A stretch of DNA of 64,000 bases from Fluviicoccus keumensis (GCF_004217445.1 NZ_SHKX01000014.1:62001-126000); one strand, 5' to 3'. Shown: positions 16,702 to 25,466, counted from the first letter of the stretch. Numbers and translations are program-made. The notes: generated by a model not told the origin, from the letters alone.

Positions 16702-16845
16702 GCCCCAAGCAAGCAGTTGCTTCTGGCCCGAGCGGCATAATTCCGGCGGGAAACGGCTGATTTTGCTGGACAATCGTCCGGAATCGCTGGGGAAATGACG
16801 CGGGAATAATTACAATTACAACCCTGAATTGCGGACACCGGCACC

Positions 16846-17532
16846 ATGACCACAGAAACCCCAGCAACCTCCAAACCCCTGCGGCGCACCCAGGCCGAGC
16901 GCAGCGAAGCCATGCGCGTGCGCCTGATAGAAGCCACGTTGAAATGCCTGGAGACCGACGGCTACGCCGGAACCACGGTGACCCGCATTGTCGAGACCGC
17001 CGAAGTCTCGCGCGGCGCGCCGGTGCATCACTTCCCGTCGAAGGCGGCGCTGATTGCGGCGGCGGCGGAACACCTGATGCGCCGCATCTATGTGCAACTG
17101 GGGCGGGCGGTGAGCCAGCTGGATGCCTCGGATGACCGGCTGAGTGATTTGATCTTTACCTCCTGGAAGGAAGTGTTCGGCGCGGCGGAGTTCACCATCT
17201 TGCTGGAGCTGCTGGTGGCCAGTCGTCGGGACTCGGAACTGTCATCCATGTTGCAGCATTTGTGGATAGCCGCGTTTGATACGCTGGGGACAGCGGCGGA
17301 TCATTATCTGGTGGGCAAGACCGAGAAGGATAATGTGCGGCACCTGATGGTGTTGTCGCAGTGGCTGTTGCGCGGCATGGCGGCGGACAAGCATCTGGTG
17401 TTCAACGAGCAGGTGCTGGAGCATTACCTGAAGTTGTGGTGCCAGTTGCTGGCGGGGCATTTGCGGGCGAAGGGCGATGTGACGACACCGCCCCCGCGTC
17501 CGGAGTTTTGGGATATGACGTTTGCGGGGTGA
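16846..17532 (+). CDS. TetR family transcriptional regulator
   Basis: A 228-residue regulator with an N-terminal TetR helix-turn-helix: RLIEATLKCLETDGYAGTTV, then IVETAEVSRGAPVHHFPSKAALIAAA at about residues 48-73. It is followed by a helical ligand-binding region ending in a short proline-rich tail. It is divergent from the acyl-CoA dehydrogenase, whose promoter carries a palindrome and direct repeats. It most plausibly represses the beta-oxidation genes and is released by an acyl-CoA or fatty acid, as for several TetR-family lipid regulators. The effector is not deducible. The next gene starts 80 bp downstream on the same strand. Confidence 0.93.
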   Translation: MTTETPATSKPLRRTQAERSEAMRVRLIEATLKCLETDGYAGTTVTRIVETAEVSRGAPVHHFPSKAALIAAAAEHLMRRIYVQLGRAVSQLDASDDRLSDLIFTSWKEVFGAAEFTILLELLVASRRDSELSSMLQHLWIAAFDTLGTAADHYLVGKTEKDNVRHLMVLSQWLLRGMAADKHLVFNEQVLEHYLKLWCQLLAGHLRAKGDVTTPPPRPEFWDMTFAG

Positions 17533-17612
17533 CCGTACCTCACGTTGACGCTGCCGCCCGCAGCGGGATACGCTGGCATTCCTCTTACTGGACACCCGCA
17601 GGGAAGACCTTC

Positions 17613-18422
17613 ATGACAGACAACGAAAACCCGTATCGCCCGTCGGGCGTCCCGGTGGTGGACTTTGCCGCGCCGAGCGGAGAGATCGAATATGAAGTCC
17701 CGGGCCACAAGGTGCCGGCGGGGAACGGCTCCGGCTGGATCAGCGCCGGCTGGGAGATGTTCAAGGATGCGCCGCTGATGTGGATCTGCGTGATGCTGCT
17801 GTACTTTGCCGTGTCCATGGTCACCAACCTGGTGCCCGGCCTGGGAACCATTATCGGCATGCTGATCGCGCCGTCGCTGTCGGTCGGCATCCTCGCCTTC
17901 GGACGCGGACATGCCCGCGAAGGCGTCACCGATCTCGGGCGCATGTTTGCGGGTTTTCAGGGCGAAAAGGTCGGCTCGCTGGTCATCATGGCGCTGTTGT
18001 ATGCGGCGGCGATCGTCGTCTCGGTTATCGTGCTGTTAGTCGCGCTGGCCATCGCGTTGGGCGGCGTCGGCGCGATCGGCCAACTGGCGTCGGGCCACGG
18101 CATGTCCGCACTGGAAAATACGGGCGGCCTGATTGCCCTGGCGGGTATTCTGGCTTTCCTGCTGGTGATGTTCCTGATTGTCAGCGCCTACTGGTTCGCT
18201 CCCGGGCTGATTTACTACGCCAACCTGTCGCCGGTGGATGCCATGAAGGCCAGCTGCAGCGCCTGCCTGACCAATTGGCTGCCGTTGACCATGTACTCGC
18301 TGGTCGCCCTGCTCATCTTTATCGCCGGGATAATCCCCTTCGGTCTGGGGCTGCTGGTAGTGATCCCGGTGTTGATGGCGTCAATGTATCCGATGTTTGA
18401 GGATTTGTTCGGGGTGGAATAG
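17613..18422 (+). CDS. BPSS1780-like multi-pass membrane protein
   Basis: A 269-residue protein with a soluble proline-rich N-terminus (NPYRPSGVPVVDF) followed by about six hydrophobic segments from residue 60 onward. These include WEMFKDAPLMWICVMLLYFAV, LVPGLGTIIGMLIAPSLSVGILAFGR and a C-terminal pair ending MYPMFEDLFGVE. The arrangement 'acidic start, W-x-x-F-x-x-A-P-L-M-W, internal repeat' fits the BPSS1780 family of betaproteobacterial inner-membrane proteins of unknown function. The ATG at 17613 was chosen because the earlier in-frame region overlaps the TetR gene in another frame. No operon partner is clear. Confidence 0.75.
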   Translation: MTDNENPYRPSGVPVVDFAAPSGEIEYEVPGHKVPAGNGSGWISAGWEMFKDAPLMWICVMLLYFAVSMVTNLVPGLGTIIGMLIAPSLSVGILAFGRGHAREGVTDLGRMFAGFQGEKVGSLVIMALLYAAAIVVSVIVLLVALAIALGGVGAIGQLASGHGMSALENTGGLIALAGILAFLLVMFLIVSAYWFAPGLIYYANLSPVDAMKASCSACLTNWLPLTMYSLVALLIFIAGIIPFGLGLLVVIPVLMASMYPMFEDLFGVE

Positions 18423-18430
18423 CGCCTATC

Positions 18431-18448
18431 GGGCGGCAGTCGCCGCCC
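18431..18448. terminator. short hairpin between convergent genes
   Basis: GGGCGGC and GCCGCCC pair around AGTC, followed by TTGACC, just after the BPSS1780-like gene. It may serve as a terminator for either convergent gene but lacks a strong T-run. Confidence 0.4.
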
Positions 18449-18455
18449 TTGACCC

Positions 18456-18770
18456 TCATTCATCCGATTGTCGCTTTTGCATGTTTTCCAAACGCCATGC
18501 CAGCACCTCCTGCTTGGGATAAAAGCGCGGCTCATCCGGCAAGAACAGCTTCCTGCCTTTCAACCCGGTCAGTATCCGGAAGTCGGGAATCCGCTCATCC
18601 AGCATTTTCGAAACGTGCCACTTGAAGTCCGGCCCCGGCGCGATCAGATGCTTGTCCATCGCCCAATGCATATCCGGCGTCAGGGCCAGGTCATTACGGG
18701 GATCATCATCCGCACTTGCTGAAAACGTGCGGTCGGAGGGAATCGTACAGAAAGGACAGGACGGAGACAT
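18456..18770 (-). CDS. small hypothetical protein with CPFC motif
   Basis: A 104-residue protein I do not recognise. It begins MSPSCPFCTIPSDR, a CxxC pair that resembles the zinc-binding start of HIT-family proteins. The HIT catalytic histidine triad is absent, and the rest (HWAMDKHLIAPGPDFKWHVSKMLDERIPDFRILTGLKGRKLFLPDEPRFYPKQ) matches nothing I know. The ATG at 18770 follows CAGGTTGAACGCC, and an in-frame TTG nine bases upstream is possible. The codon use is like that of its neighbours. It is convergent with the membrane protein gene and 65 bp downstream of pyrC'. It could be a small metal-binding or HIT-derived protein; I am unsure. Confidence 0.6.
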   Translation of the reverse strand: MSPSCPFCTIPSDRTFSASADDDPRNDLALTPDMHWAMDKHLIAPGPDFKWHVSKMLDERIPDFRILTGLKGRKLFLPDEPRFYPKQEVLAWRLENMQKRQSDE

Positions 18771-18835
18771 GGCGTTCAACCTGAAGGCATGTCCCCGTTT
18801 TTACAGGATGGATCGGACGATGGAAAGCCCGGCCC

Positions 18836-20098
18836 TCAGAGATAAACCCCCTTCACCCTGCCCTGCACCGCCATCCCCAGGAAAGGCGTATTCAAGCCCG
18901 CCGAGCTCAGCGTCTCCGGCGCCACGCACCAGTTCGCCTCCGGGTCCACCACCACCACCCCGCCGCCGGTGGTCAGGCTGCCCGCCGCAATCCCGGCAAT
19001 CGCTGCCGGCGTCACCGTCAGCGCCTGCCAGAGGCGATGCTCGTTCAGCAGGCCATCGCGCACCAGCTTCAGGCCCAGCGGTAGCACCGTTTCCAGCGCG
19101 GAAATGCCCGGCTCGGTCGCCGGGAACGGGGCCAGCTTGGCCGCCGCGTTCAGCGGCTGGTGATGCGAGCAGATGGCGTCGATGGTGCCGTCCTGCAGCG
19201 CCGCGCACAGCGCCAGCCGGTCGGCCTCGCTGCGCAGCGGCGGCCGCACGTGCGCCAGGCTGTTGAAGCCGTCAATCGCAGCATCGGTCAGGTGCAGCTG
19301 GTGCATGGCCACGTCGGCGGTCACCGGCAAGCCCTTGCCCTTGGCGATGCGGATCAGCTCCACCGAGCTCTTGCAAGACAGCTGGCTGAAGTGCGCGCGC
19401 ACGCCGGTTTCTTCCACCATCAGCAACTGCTTGGCCAGCGCCACCGTTTCTGCCAGCGCCGGAATGGCGGGCAAGCCCAGACGCGCGGCCATGAAGCCGT
19501 CGTGGGCGCAGCCGTTGGCCAGGCTGGGCTCTTCCGGATAGAAGAAGACCGTCAGCCCCAGCGTGGCGGCGTATTCCAGGCAACGCAGCAGCGTTTCATC
19601 GTTGGCGAAACCGGCGCGGGCATTGCTGATGGCGATGCAACCGGCCTGCTGCAAGGCGGCCATGTTCGCCGGACGCTTGCCTTCCAGCCCCTTGGTCAGC
19701 GCGCCGATGGTGTAGACCTTCGCCGCTCCGGCGGCTTCCGCCTTTTCCTGGATCAGCGCGACGATCGCGGCGCTGTCCACCACCGGCAGCGTGTCCGGCG
19801 GCGTGACCACGTGGGCGAAGCCGCCAGCCAGGGCGGCGCGGGTTTCGCTGGCGATGGTGGCGTGATGTTTCTCGCCCGGTTCGCGCAGGTTGGCGCACAG
19901 GTCGACAAAGGCGGGCAGCACCAGGCAGCCGTCAATGGCGTCCACCCGGTCATACGGCAGGTTACGCGCTTCCGCGCCAAAGGCGATCATGCGGCCGTTT
20001 TCCAGCAGCACATCGGTCTGGCGATCCATGTCTTCGGCTACGTCCAGCACACGGCCGCCGGTCAGCAAAATGCGGGCATTCTTGGTGACAGCATTCAT
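18836..20098 (-). CDS. dihydroorotase-like protein, probably non-catalytic (PyrC')
   Basis: A 420-residue amidohydrolase-fold homologue of dihydroorotase. In active enzymes the first metal motif is HxH within PxFxDxHxHxREPG; here it is PAFVDLCANLREPG, so both histidines are lost. Later ligands are changed too (FFYPEEPSL, HFSQLSCKSS, AICSHHQPL). It therefore probably does not catalyse the reaction. In pseudomonads and many betaproteobacteria such a PyrC' subunit is needed to assemble active aspartate carbamoyltransferase dodecamers with PyrB. Here it follows pyrB with a 4-bp ATGA overlap, which matches that arrangement. A genuine PyrC should be encoded elsewhere. Confidence 0.92.
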   Translation of the reverse strand: MNAVTKNARILLTGGRVLDVAEDMDRQTDVLLENGRMIAFGAEARNLPYDRVDAIDGCLVLPAFVDLCANLREPGEKHHATIASETRAALAGGFAHVVTPPDTLPVVDSAAIVALIQEKAEAAGAAKVYTIGALTKGLEGKRPANMAALQQAGCIAISNARAGFANDETLLRCLEYAATLGLTVFFYPEEPSLANGCAHDGFMAARLGLPAIPALAETVALAKQLLMVEETGVRAHFSQLSCKSSVELIRIAKGKGLPVTADVAMHQLHLTDAAIDGFNSLAHVRPPLRSEADRLALCAALQDGTIDAICSHHQPLNAAAKLAPFPATEPGISALETVLPLGLKLVRDGLLNEHRLWQALTVTPAAIAGIAAGSLTTGGGVVVVDPEANWCVAPETLSSAGLNTPFLGMAVQGRVKGVYL

Positions 20099-21090
20099 CA
20101 GGCATCTCCCCGCGTGGTCAGTTGGCCCTGCATGGCCAGCGTCAGCACCGCCATGCGCACGGCAATGCCGTAATTCACTTGTTTCAGGATCAGCGACTGC
20201 GGTCCGTCGGCCACTTCCGAGGCGATTTCCACGCCGCGGTTGATGGGGCCGGGATGCATCACCAGCGCGTTCGGTGCGGCGCGGCGCAGTTTCTCCGGCG
20301 TCAGGCCATACAAGGCGTAGAACTCTTCCGGGCTGGCCAGCAGCGGCGACTCCATCCGCTCGTTCTGGACGCGCAGCGCGATTACCACATCCGCACCGTC
20401 CAGACCTTCTTCCAGACGTTCGTAAACCTTCACGCCCAGCTCCTGATAATCACGGGGTTGCAACGTGCGTGGGGCAATGATGCGGATTTCCTTCGCGCCC
20501 AGCGTTTGCAGCGCGTGGATTTCCGAACGGGCAACGCGCGAGTGCTTGATGTCGCCGATGATGGCGACGGTCAACTTGGTGAAATCCCCGGCATGGCGGC
20601 GGATGGTCAGCATGTCCAGCATGCCCTGGGTCGGGTGGGCATGACGGCCGTCACCGGCGTTGATGATCGCCACCTTCGGCGTCACCTGGCTGGCAATGAA
20701 GTGCGGCGCGCCGGAATGCGGATGACGCACCACGAAGATGTCGGCGGTCATCGCTTCCAGGTTCCACAGCATGTCGCGCAGGGTTTCACCCTTGCTGTTG
20801 GACGACTTGGCGATGTCGATGTTGAGCACGTCAGCGCCCAGGCGCTTGGCGGCCACGGCGAAGGTGGTCAGCGTGCGGGTGGAAGCCTCGAAGAACAGGT
20901 TCATCACCGTGCGTCCGGCCAGCAGCGGCTGGTTATGGATGCTGCCGTCGGGACCAAGGAAGGATTCGGCGAAATCGAGGATTTCGGTGAGCTGTTCGCG
21001 GCTGAGGCCTTCGGTGGTCAGGAAGTGGCGCAACCGGCCCTGCGGGTTGAGTTGCAGGCGGCTGGGCGTATGCGCATGGGACACGTGCAT
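20098..21090 (-). CDS. pyrB: aspartate carbamoyltransferase catalytic subunit
   Basis: A 330-residue enzyme of pyrimidine synthesis that joins carbamoyl phosphate to aspartate. Motifs include FFEASTRTLTTFAVAAKRLGAD (the carbamoyl-phosphate STRT loop), VVRHPHSGAPHF, NAGDGRHAHPTQGMLDMLTI and VMHPGPINRGVEI. The length is typical of the class that partners with PyrC'. The ATG at 21090 gives MHVSHAHTPSRLQLNPQGRLRHFL, a normal start; the longer frame is ignored. No pyrR gene or obvious attenuator is visible upstream. It overlaps pyrC' and should be co-expressed with it. Confidence 0.97.
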   Translation of the reverse strand: MHVSHAHTPSRLQLNPQGRLRHFLTTEGLSREQLTEILDFAESFLGPDGSIHNQPLLAGRTVMNLFFEASTRTLTTFAVAAKRLGADVLNIDIAKSSNSKGETLRDMLWNLEAMTADIFVVRHPHSGAPHFIASQVTPKVAIINAGDGRHAHPTQGMLDMLTIRRHAGDFTKLTVAIIGDIKHSRVARSEIHALQTLGAKEIRIIAPRTLQPRDYQELGVKVYERLEEGLDGADVVIALRVQNERMESPLLASPEEFYALYGLTPEKLRRAAPNALVMHPGPINRGVEIASEVADGPQSLILKQVNYGIAVRMAVLTLAMQGQLTTRGDA

Positions 21091-21257
21091 GATGGCGGTT
21101 CGCTGGTGGAAATTGGCGGCGATTCTAGCAGAAAAGGCCGCGCGGCTGAGCGCGCGCGAATGCACGCCGGATTAACGATCGGGTGCGTAAGATCGCCTGA
21201 CAAGCCCGCTGCGTTTCCCTATGATAGATGAACAAGAATTATACCCGGTCCTCCCCC

Positions 21258-21752
21258 ATGCGCCCGCTGGCCGCCCTCACCGTCACCGTCTGCCTCTCGG
21301 GCTGCGCGCCTGACCACGCGCAGGTACTGATGGCCGAGAAAACCGCGGCGGTGTTCAGCGACCGGGTCAGCATCCGCGACCTGCGAGCCGGCAATCGGCG
21401 GCTGGCGGCGGTGGATCCGGCGCTGGGAACACCCCTGACACTGAAGCTGCAACCGCCGGAAACGGTGCTGGTGCAGCAGGCGCTGGCGCAACGACTGCAA
21501 TTGACCGCGCAAAGCCCGGCGGTGGCGGTCGATCTCAACGCCTTCGATTTGTTCCAGAAAGCGGACGGTGCCCTGACCGCCCGCATCAGCCTGATCCTGA
21601 ACCAGGGCGACACCGCTACCATGCACCGGATCAGCCGCACGTTGGCTCCGCCCGAGGCCACGGGTGACGCCGCCCGCTGGCGGCTGATTCATGAAGCCCT
21701 GCAGGCGCTGATGGAAACCATTCCCGAGCCTTCGCCCGCCACCACCCATTGA
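21258..21752 (+). CDS. putative lipoprotein of unknown function
   Basis: A 164-residue protein whose start MRPLAALTVTVCLSGCAPDH is a lipoprotein signal with lipobox LSGC. The remaining 145 residues (RVSIRDLRAGNRRLAAVDP, LQPPETVLVQQALAQRLQLTAQSPAVAVDLNAFDLF, then LTARISLILNQGDTATMHRISRT) show alternating strands and resemble nothing I can name with confidence. An in-frame ATG at 21228 would add ten polar residues; neither start has a strong ribosome site. A small membrane protein gene follows 16 bp later. It may be an outer-membrane or periplasmic assembly factor; function unknown. Confidence 0.65.
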   Translation: MRPLAALTVTVCLSGCAPDHAQVLMAEKTAAVFSDRVSIRDLRAGNRRLAAVDPALGTPLTLKLQPPETVLVQQALAQRLQLTAQSPAVAVDLNAFDLFQKADGALTARISLILNQGDTATMHRISRTLAPPEATGDAARWRLIHEALQALMETIPEPSPATTH

Positions 21753-21768
21753 TTTGCCGGAAATCCGC

Positions 21769-22134
21769 ATGCCCCAACAACGAATGCCGTGGTTACCCCA
21801 GATATCCCTTGGTCTGGCCGCCTGGGCGTTGCTGGCGTCGTCAGGATCGTGGCTGGCCAACCAGACCGCCGACGGCGTTGACGATGGCATGGTCTGGATC
21901 AACCTGCTCTTTCCCGCCTTGCTGGGAGTGATGTTTGGCGCACGGTTACGACCGAAATATGTCTGGGGCTACGCGGTATTGACCTTGGGCGTGACCGGTG
22001 GACTGATCAGTTATGCCGAATGGATCGGCAACCGCCCGGAAGGCTTCGCCATTCTCTATGAGGTGCTGGTGATGGTGGCCGTGCAAACAGCCGTGATGCT
22101 GTGGCGTTTCCGGCGCAATCCCGAACCGCTTTAG
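21769..22134 (+). CDS. small integral membrane protein
   Basis: A 121-residue protein with four hydrophobic stretches: ISLGLAAWALLASSG, WINLLFPALLGVMFGARL, YVWGYAVLTLGVTGGLISYAEW and ILYEVLVMVAVQTAVMLW. It has a basic C-terminus (RFRRNPEPL). It is a probable four-helix inner-membrane protein of unknown role. It follows the lipoprotein gene by 16 bp, so the two may be co-transcribed, and it converges on ruvX with a 12-bp gap. An upstream in-frame TTG would add five residues. I do not recognise the family. Confidence 0.6.
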   Translation: MPQQRMPWLPQISLGLAAWALLASSGSWLANQTADGVDDGMVWINLLFPALLGVMFGARLRPKYVWGYAVLTLGVTGGLISYAEWIGNRPEGFAILYEVLVMVAVQTAVMLWRFRRNPEPL

Positions 22135-22146
22135 GCTCACGGACTT

Positions 22147-22593
22147 TCAGGGCTTCAGGCCGATCTCCGGCGCTTCCAGCCAGCTTTCCGTCATCAGCAC
22201 CGCCGCCGTGGAATCCACCGACGCCAGCTTGCCCTTATGACGGGTTCCGGCCTCGCCCAGCAGTTCGCGGGCGGCGCGACTGGACAGGCGTTCGTCCACC
22301 ATCCATACCGGCAGACGGTAGCGCGCCTCCAGCCGGCGTCCGAACTTCCGGGACAGGCGTGACAGTTCTGATTCCGTATCATCCATGTTCAGCGGCAGGC
22401 CGACCAGCAGCGCCTGCGGCTGCCACTCGGCGATCAGCTTGTCGACGATGGTCCAGTCGGGAATGCCGTCACGGGAAGGCATGGGCGGCAAGGGACTGGC
22501 GGTGGCGGTGATGCGCTGGCCCGTGGCGACGCCGAATTTGCGGGTGCCGAAATCAAAGCCCAGCACCGTACGGATTTCATTCAGTTCAGGCAT
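22147..22593 (-). CDS. ruvX: putative pre-16S rRNA nuclease / Holliday junction resolvase-like YqgF
   Basis: A 148-residue RNase H-fold protein. The acidic site residues are visible: Asp in GFDFGTRKFGVATG near residue 14, Glu in VDERLSSRAARELL near 106, and Asp in ASVDSTAAVLMTE near 130. The family processes the 5' end of 16S rRNA in E. coli and has also been called a Holliday junction resolvase. Its ATG at 22593 overlaps the end of yqgE by 8 bp, the standard yqgE-yqgF pair. A GGTGGGG ribosome site lies inside the yqgE coding sequence. Confidence 0.95.
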   Translation of the reverse strand: MPELNEIRTVLGFDFGTRKFGVATGQRITATASPLPPMPSRDGIPDWTIVDKLIAEWQPQALLVGLPLNMDDTESELSRLSRKFGRRLEARYRLPVWMVDERLSSRAARELLGEAGTRHKGKLASVDSTAAVLMTESWLEAPEIGLKP

Positions 22594-23155
22594 GCCCCAC
22601 CTGCGCCGACAGCAGGTGCACATCCACTCCGATGCGGCGGGCTGCCGCCTCCCAGCGCATTTCATAAGGCAGGTCGAACAGCAGCGAGACATCGGCAGGA
22701 CAGACCAGCCAGGCGTTCTCGGCAATTTCCTTTTCCAGCTGGCCAGCGCCCCACCCGGCATACCCCAGCATGATCTGGTAACGGCCGGGCCCCTTGCCGT
22801 GTGATATGGCATCCAGAATATCGCGGGAACTGGTGACGCACAGGTTGTCATCCACTTCCATCGAGGAGTTCCAGTGGCCCTTGTCCTCGTGCAACACGAA
22901 TCCGGCCTCGGTGCTGACCGGGCCGCCATACAGCACCGGCTGTTCCGGGTGCGGCAGGCCGTTGATGACCGGCAGGCGCACTTCCGACAACAGTTCGCTG
23001 ACCGTCAGCTCCAGCGGCCGGTTCACCACCAGCCCCACCGCGCCGTCTTCGTCATGGCGAACGATATAGGTCACCGAATGCGCAAAGCGGCTGTCCTGCA
23101 TCTCCGGCATGGCGATCAGGCATTGATGGGTAAAATTGGCGTTGGGCAAGGTCAT
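22586..23155 (-). CDS. yqgE: YqgE/AlgH family protein
   Basis: A 189-residue cytosolic protein of the UPF0301/AlgH family. Signatures include NFTHQCLIAMPEMQDSRFAHSVTYIVRHDEDGAVGLVVNRPLEL, VLYGGPV and IMLGYAGWGAGQLEKEIAENAWLVCPAD. The biochemical role is not established. The start at 23155 is preferred because ACAGGTGACGCC precedes the ATG, giving the usual short N-terminus MTLPNANF; longer in-frame starts exist. It is conserved as a neighbour of ruvX and pyrB in many proteobacteria, and pyrB is indeed about 1.1 kb away here. Confidence 0.94.
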   Translation of the reverse strand: MTLPNANFTHQCLIAMPEMQDSRFAHSVTYIVRHDEDGAVGLVVNRPLELTVSELLSEVRLPVINGLPHPEQPVLYGGPVSTEAGFVLHEDKGHWNSSMEVDDNLCVTSSRDILDAISHGKGPGRYQIMLGYAGWGAGQLEKEIAENAWLVCPADVSLLFDLPYEMRWEAAARRIGVDVHLLSAQVGHA

Positions 23156-23316
23156 GGCGTCACCTGTCTTCATTAAAGGCAGTATTGGGGCCGGTTCCGG
23201 AGAAGGCAAGTGTTTTTGCCCGGACAAAGCCTGCTCCTGCGGCGATTGACGCCTATCGGCGAGTGAATTACTGTCGGTTCCCACCCTGATAACCACCGAA
23301 TCCCGGACCACGCATC

Positions 23317-24090
23317 ATGACCCAACTCGCGACTGTCATTACCGGCGCTTCCAGCGGCATCGGCGCCGAACTGGCCCACCTCTTCGCCCCCGAGCACCAG
23401 CATCTGGTGCTGGTGGCCCGCCGCCGCGAGCCGATGGAGGCGCTGGCCGAAACGCTGAAGCACAAGTACGGCGTGCGCGTTACCGTCATCAGCCGCGACC
23501 TGCAGGAGCCAGGCGCGGCGCAAGGCCTGATGGACGATCTGGCCGCCCACCACCTGCAGGTGGATACGCTGGTCAACAACGCCGGTTTCGGCCTTGCCGG
23601 CAACTTCGCCCATGCCGACCCGGTCAAGACCTCGGCCATGATGCAGCTGAACATGATCACCCTGACCGAACTGACCCAGCGCGCCCTGCCCGGCATGCTG
23701 GAGCGCGGCCAGGGCCGCATCCTCAATGTCGCCTCGCTGGTCGGCTTCCAGGCCTGCCCCTACTTCGCTGTCTACGCCGCCACCAAGTCCTTCGTGCTGT
23801 CATTCTCGGAGGCGCTGGCGGAAGAAGTCGGCTCGCGCGGCGTGCTGGTCAGCTGCCTGTGCCCCGGCTCCACCGACACCGGCTTCCACGACGTCGCCGC
23901 CACCAAGGGCAGCGTGCTGGAACAGATTGCCGACTCGCCGAAGATGGTGGCCGAGGAAGCCTATAAAGGCCTGAATAACGGTCAGCGCGTGGTGGTGACC
24001 GGCTGGCTGAACAAGCCGGTGCCGATGCTGAACCGGCTGGTGCCGCGCCGCGCCATGACCTGGGCGGTGGGGAAAGTGCTGGGGCGCTGA
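23317..24090 (+). CDS. SDR family oxidoreductase
   Basis: A 257-residue short-chain dehydrogenase of the classical YqjQ/DltE-like subgroup. The cofactor motif TGASSGIG is at residues 9-16, NNAGFGLAG is near 89, and the catalytic YAATKSF follows a conserved serine (NVASLVGFQACPYFAVYAATK). NADP(H) use is suggested by the VARRRE basic pair after beta-2. The C-terminus (GWLNKPVPMLNRLVPRRAMTWAVGKVLGR) is typical of this subgroup. The substrate is unknown. It stands alone, with no close same-strand partner, and is followed by the regulatory region of the secreted-protein genes. Confidence 0.9.
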   Translation: MTQLATVITGASSGIGAELAHLFAPEHQHLVLVARRREPMEALAETLKHKYGVRVTVISRDLQEPGAAQGLMDDLAAHHLQVDTLVNNAGFGLAGNFAHADPVKTSAMMQLNMITLTELTQRALPGMLERGQGRILNVASLVGFQACPYFAVYAATKSFVLSFSEALAEEVGSRGVLVSCLCPGSTDTGFHDVAATKGSVLEQIADSPKMVAEEAYKGLNNGQRVVVTGWLNKPVPMLNRLVPRRAMTWAVGKVLGR

Positions 24091-24241
24091 AAACGGCTCT
24101 CCCCCGGCTGTCCGGCGTGTGAAAACCGTCCCGGACAGCCGGTTTCACCGACGAACGGCAGCCATTTCCCGAAAACTTGATCCTACGCGCCACGCCATTG
24201 TGAATTGCCCCGCATAACTCCCGTCTTTATACGCCATCCCT

Positions 24242-24361
24242 ACCGCTCATCCCCGATTTTCTACCGTTCATTCCTGAATTTTTACCGCTCGTCGCCACGG
24301 TTACAAAAGCATAAAACTGTCAGTTTTTCGCAAGGAAAGCTAAACAATGCTCGACTAATAT
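24242..24361 (+). promoter_or_regulatory. promoter module 1: three 21-bp-phased LytTR-type repeats plus -10
   Basis: The 337-bp gap before the first secreted-protein gene holds 9-mers ACCGCTCAT (24242), ACCGTTCAT (24263) and ACCGCTCGT (24284), spaced exactly 21 bp. They are followed by TTTTCGCAA (24325-24333) and a -10 TAATAT (24356-24361). The middle 9-mer fits the LytTR-domain consensus [TA][AC][CA]GTTN[AG][TG], which is known to occur as direct repeats with 12-13 bp between them. No good -35 is present, so activation is likely. The same layout recurs at 25625-25744. Confidence 0.75.
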
Positions 24362-24427
24362 TTGTACATCGCAAGGAGCACGTTTTCTGCTCCCAAAAAC
24401 CAGAAAAAACCAGTCCCGAGGTACATC

Positions 24428-25447
24428 ATGAATCGTCTGACCACTTTCGCTGTCGCCGCCCTGGCCGCCACTGTTTCCCTGAACGCCAGCGCGTTCTCGC
24501 AGGAAACCCACAAGCGCATCGCCATCGACGCCGTCAACTACATGAAGGCCAATCCGGGCACCACCAATTACACCAAGCTGGCCGCCGGCGTGGCCCGCGC
24601 CGGCCTGACCATGGACCAGTTCGCTGCCGCCATGGGCCAGGGCGCCTATGATGTGGACGATTTCGCCGACACCTATATCTGCGGCGCCACCACCGGCGAC
24701 TGCCAGCTGGCTCCGGTCTGGGGCTTGGGCGCGGGCATCGTCAAGTACACCTCGTACTTCCACTTCATGAACGCCACCCGCGGTCCGGACGTGCACGGTA
24801 ACGACTACGGCGGTTACAACTACAACCTGCTGACCGTCTGGGGCGACATCGACAACATGGCCGCCACCTGGCTGTACGGCGACTACCTCGATGACGGCAA
24901 GGGCGGCCTGACCGGCTGGTTCTGGAGCGACAACTCCAAGTACAACACCTACGGCATCACCGAGAAGAACTACCGTCTGGGCGGCTACTCCACCAACAGC
25001 ATGTACGCCGACTTTGAAAAGATGCCGTTCCAGCCCGTGGACAACCTGGGCCAGTACTGGTTCTCCAAGTTCCTGTCCACCCCGACCGTGCAGAACCTGG
25101 GCTTCGTGATGCACACCACCGACCTGCTGCAACCGCACCATGTCTGGACCACTTCCGCCCTGAACCACTCCGGCTGGGAAACCTGGGTTAACGACCACTA
25201 CTACACCCTGAGCCTGAACGACAGCGCCAAGGTGACAACCGCCCTGAACGATTTCACGCCGCTCAGCGCCACCGCCACCGACATCCGTCCGCTGCTGACC
25301 CAAGGCGCCATGTACGCCTACAACAACGGCGGCATCGTGCTCTCCAGCACCGCTGACAGCGACCGCACCGTGGTGGCCAACAAGGTTGTCCCGCACGCCA
25401 TCGCCATGATCGTCAACGTGCTGAACCGCGCCGCTGAACGCATGTAA
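24428..25447 (+). CDS. secreted zinc-dependent phospholipase C/S1-P1 nuclease-like protein, copy 1
   Basis: A 339-residue exported protein with a signal peptide ending LNASA. Mature residues begin FSQETHKRIA, like the WGxxGHxxxA start of S1/P1 nucleases and zinc phospholipases C. Later parts contain YFHFMN, a D-V-H-G loop, and HTTDLLQPHHVW, matching the HxxxDxxQPxH metal motif, followed by NHSGWETW. A hydrolytic, zinc-bound fold is therefore likely; phospholipid versus nucleic-acid substrate is unresolved. A GAGG site precedes the ATG at 24428. The second copy, 360 bp downstream, is nearly identical in the mature part. Expression is probably controlled by the LytTR-like repeats upstream and ended by a strong terminator. 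Confidence 0.82.
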   Translation: MNRLTTFAVAALAATVSLNASAFSQETHKRIAIDAVNYMKANPGTTNYTKLAAGVARAGLTMDQFAAAMGQGAYDVDDFADTYICGATTGDCQLAPVWGLGAGIVKYTSYFHFMNATRGPDVHGNDYGGYNYNLLTVWGDIDNMAATWLYGDYLDDGKGGLTGWFWSDNSKYNTYGITEKNYRLGGYSTNSMYADFEKMPFQPVDNLGQYWFSKFLSTPTVQNLGFVMHTTDLLQPHHVWTTSALNHSGWETWVNDHYYTLSLNDSAKVTTALNDFTPLSATATDIRPLLTQGAMYAYNNGGIVLSSTADSDRTVVANKVVPHAIAMIVNVLNRAAERM

Positions 25448-25466
25448 ACCGCCGCATCCCTTTTAC

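Noticed and set aside
18456..18770. HIT-family hydrolase
   Set aside because: The CPFC start is similar, but the histidine triad and the core of the HIT fold are missing.
24242..24292. CRISPR array or Pho box
   Set aside because: Only three 9-bp units with 12-bp gaps, far too short for CRISPR. PhoB sites repeat every 11 bp with a CTGTCAT core, which is not what is seen.
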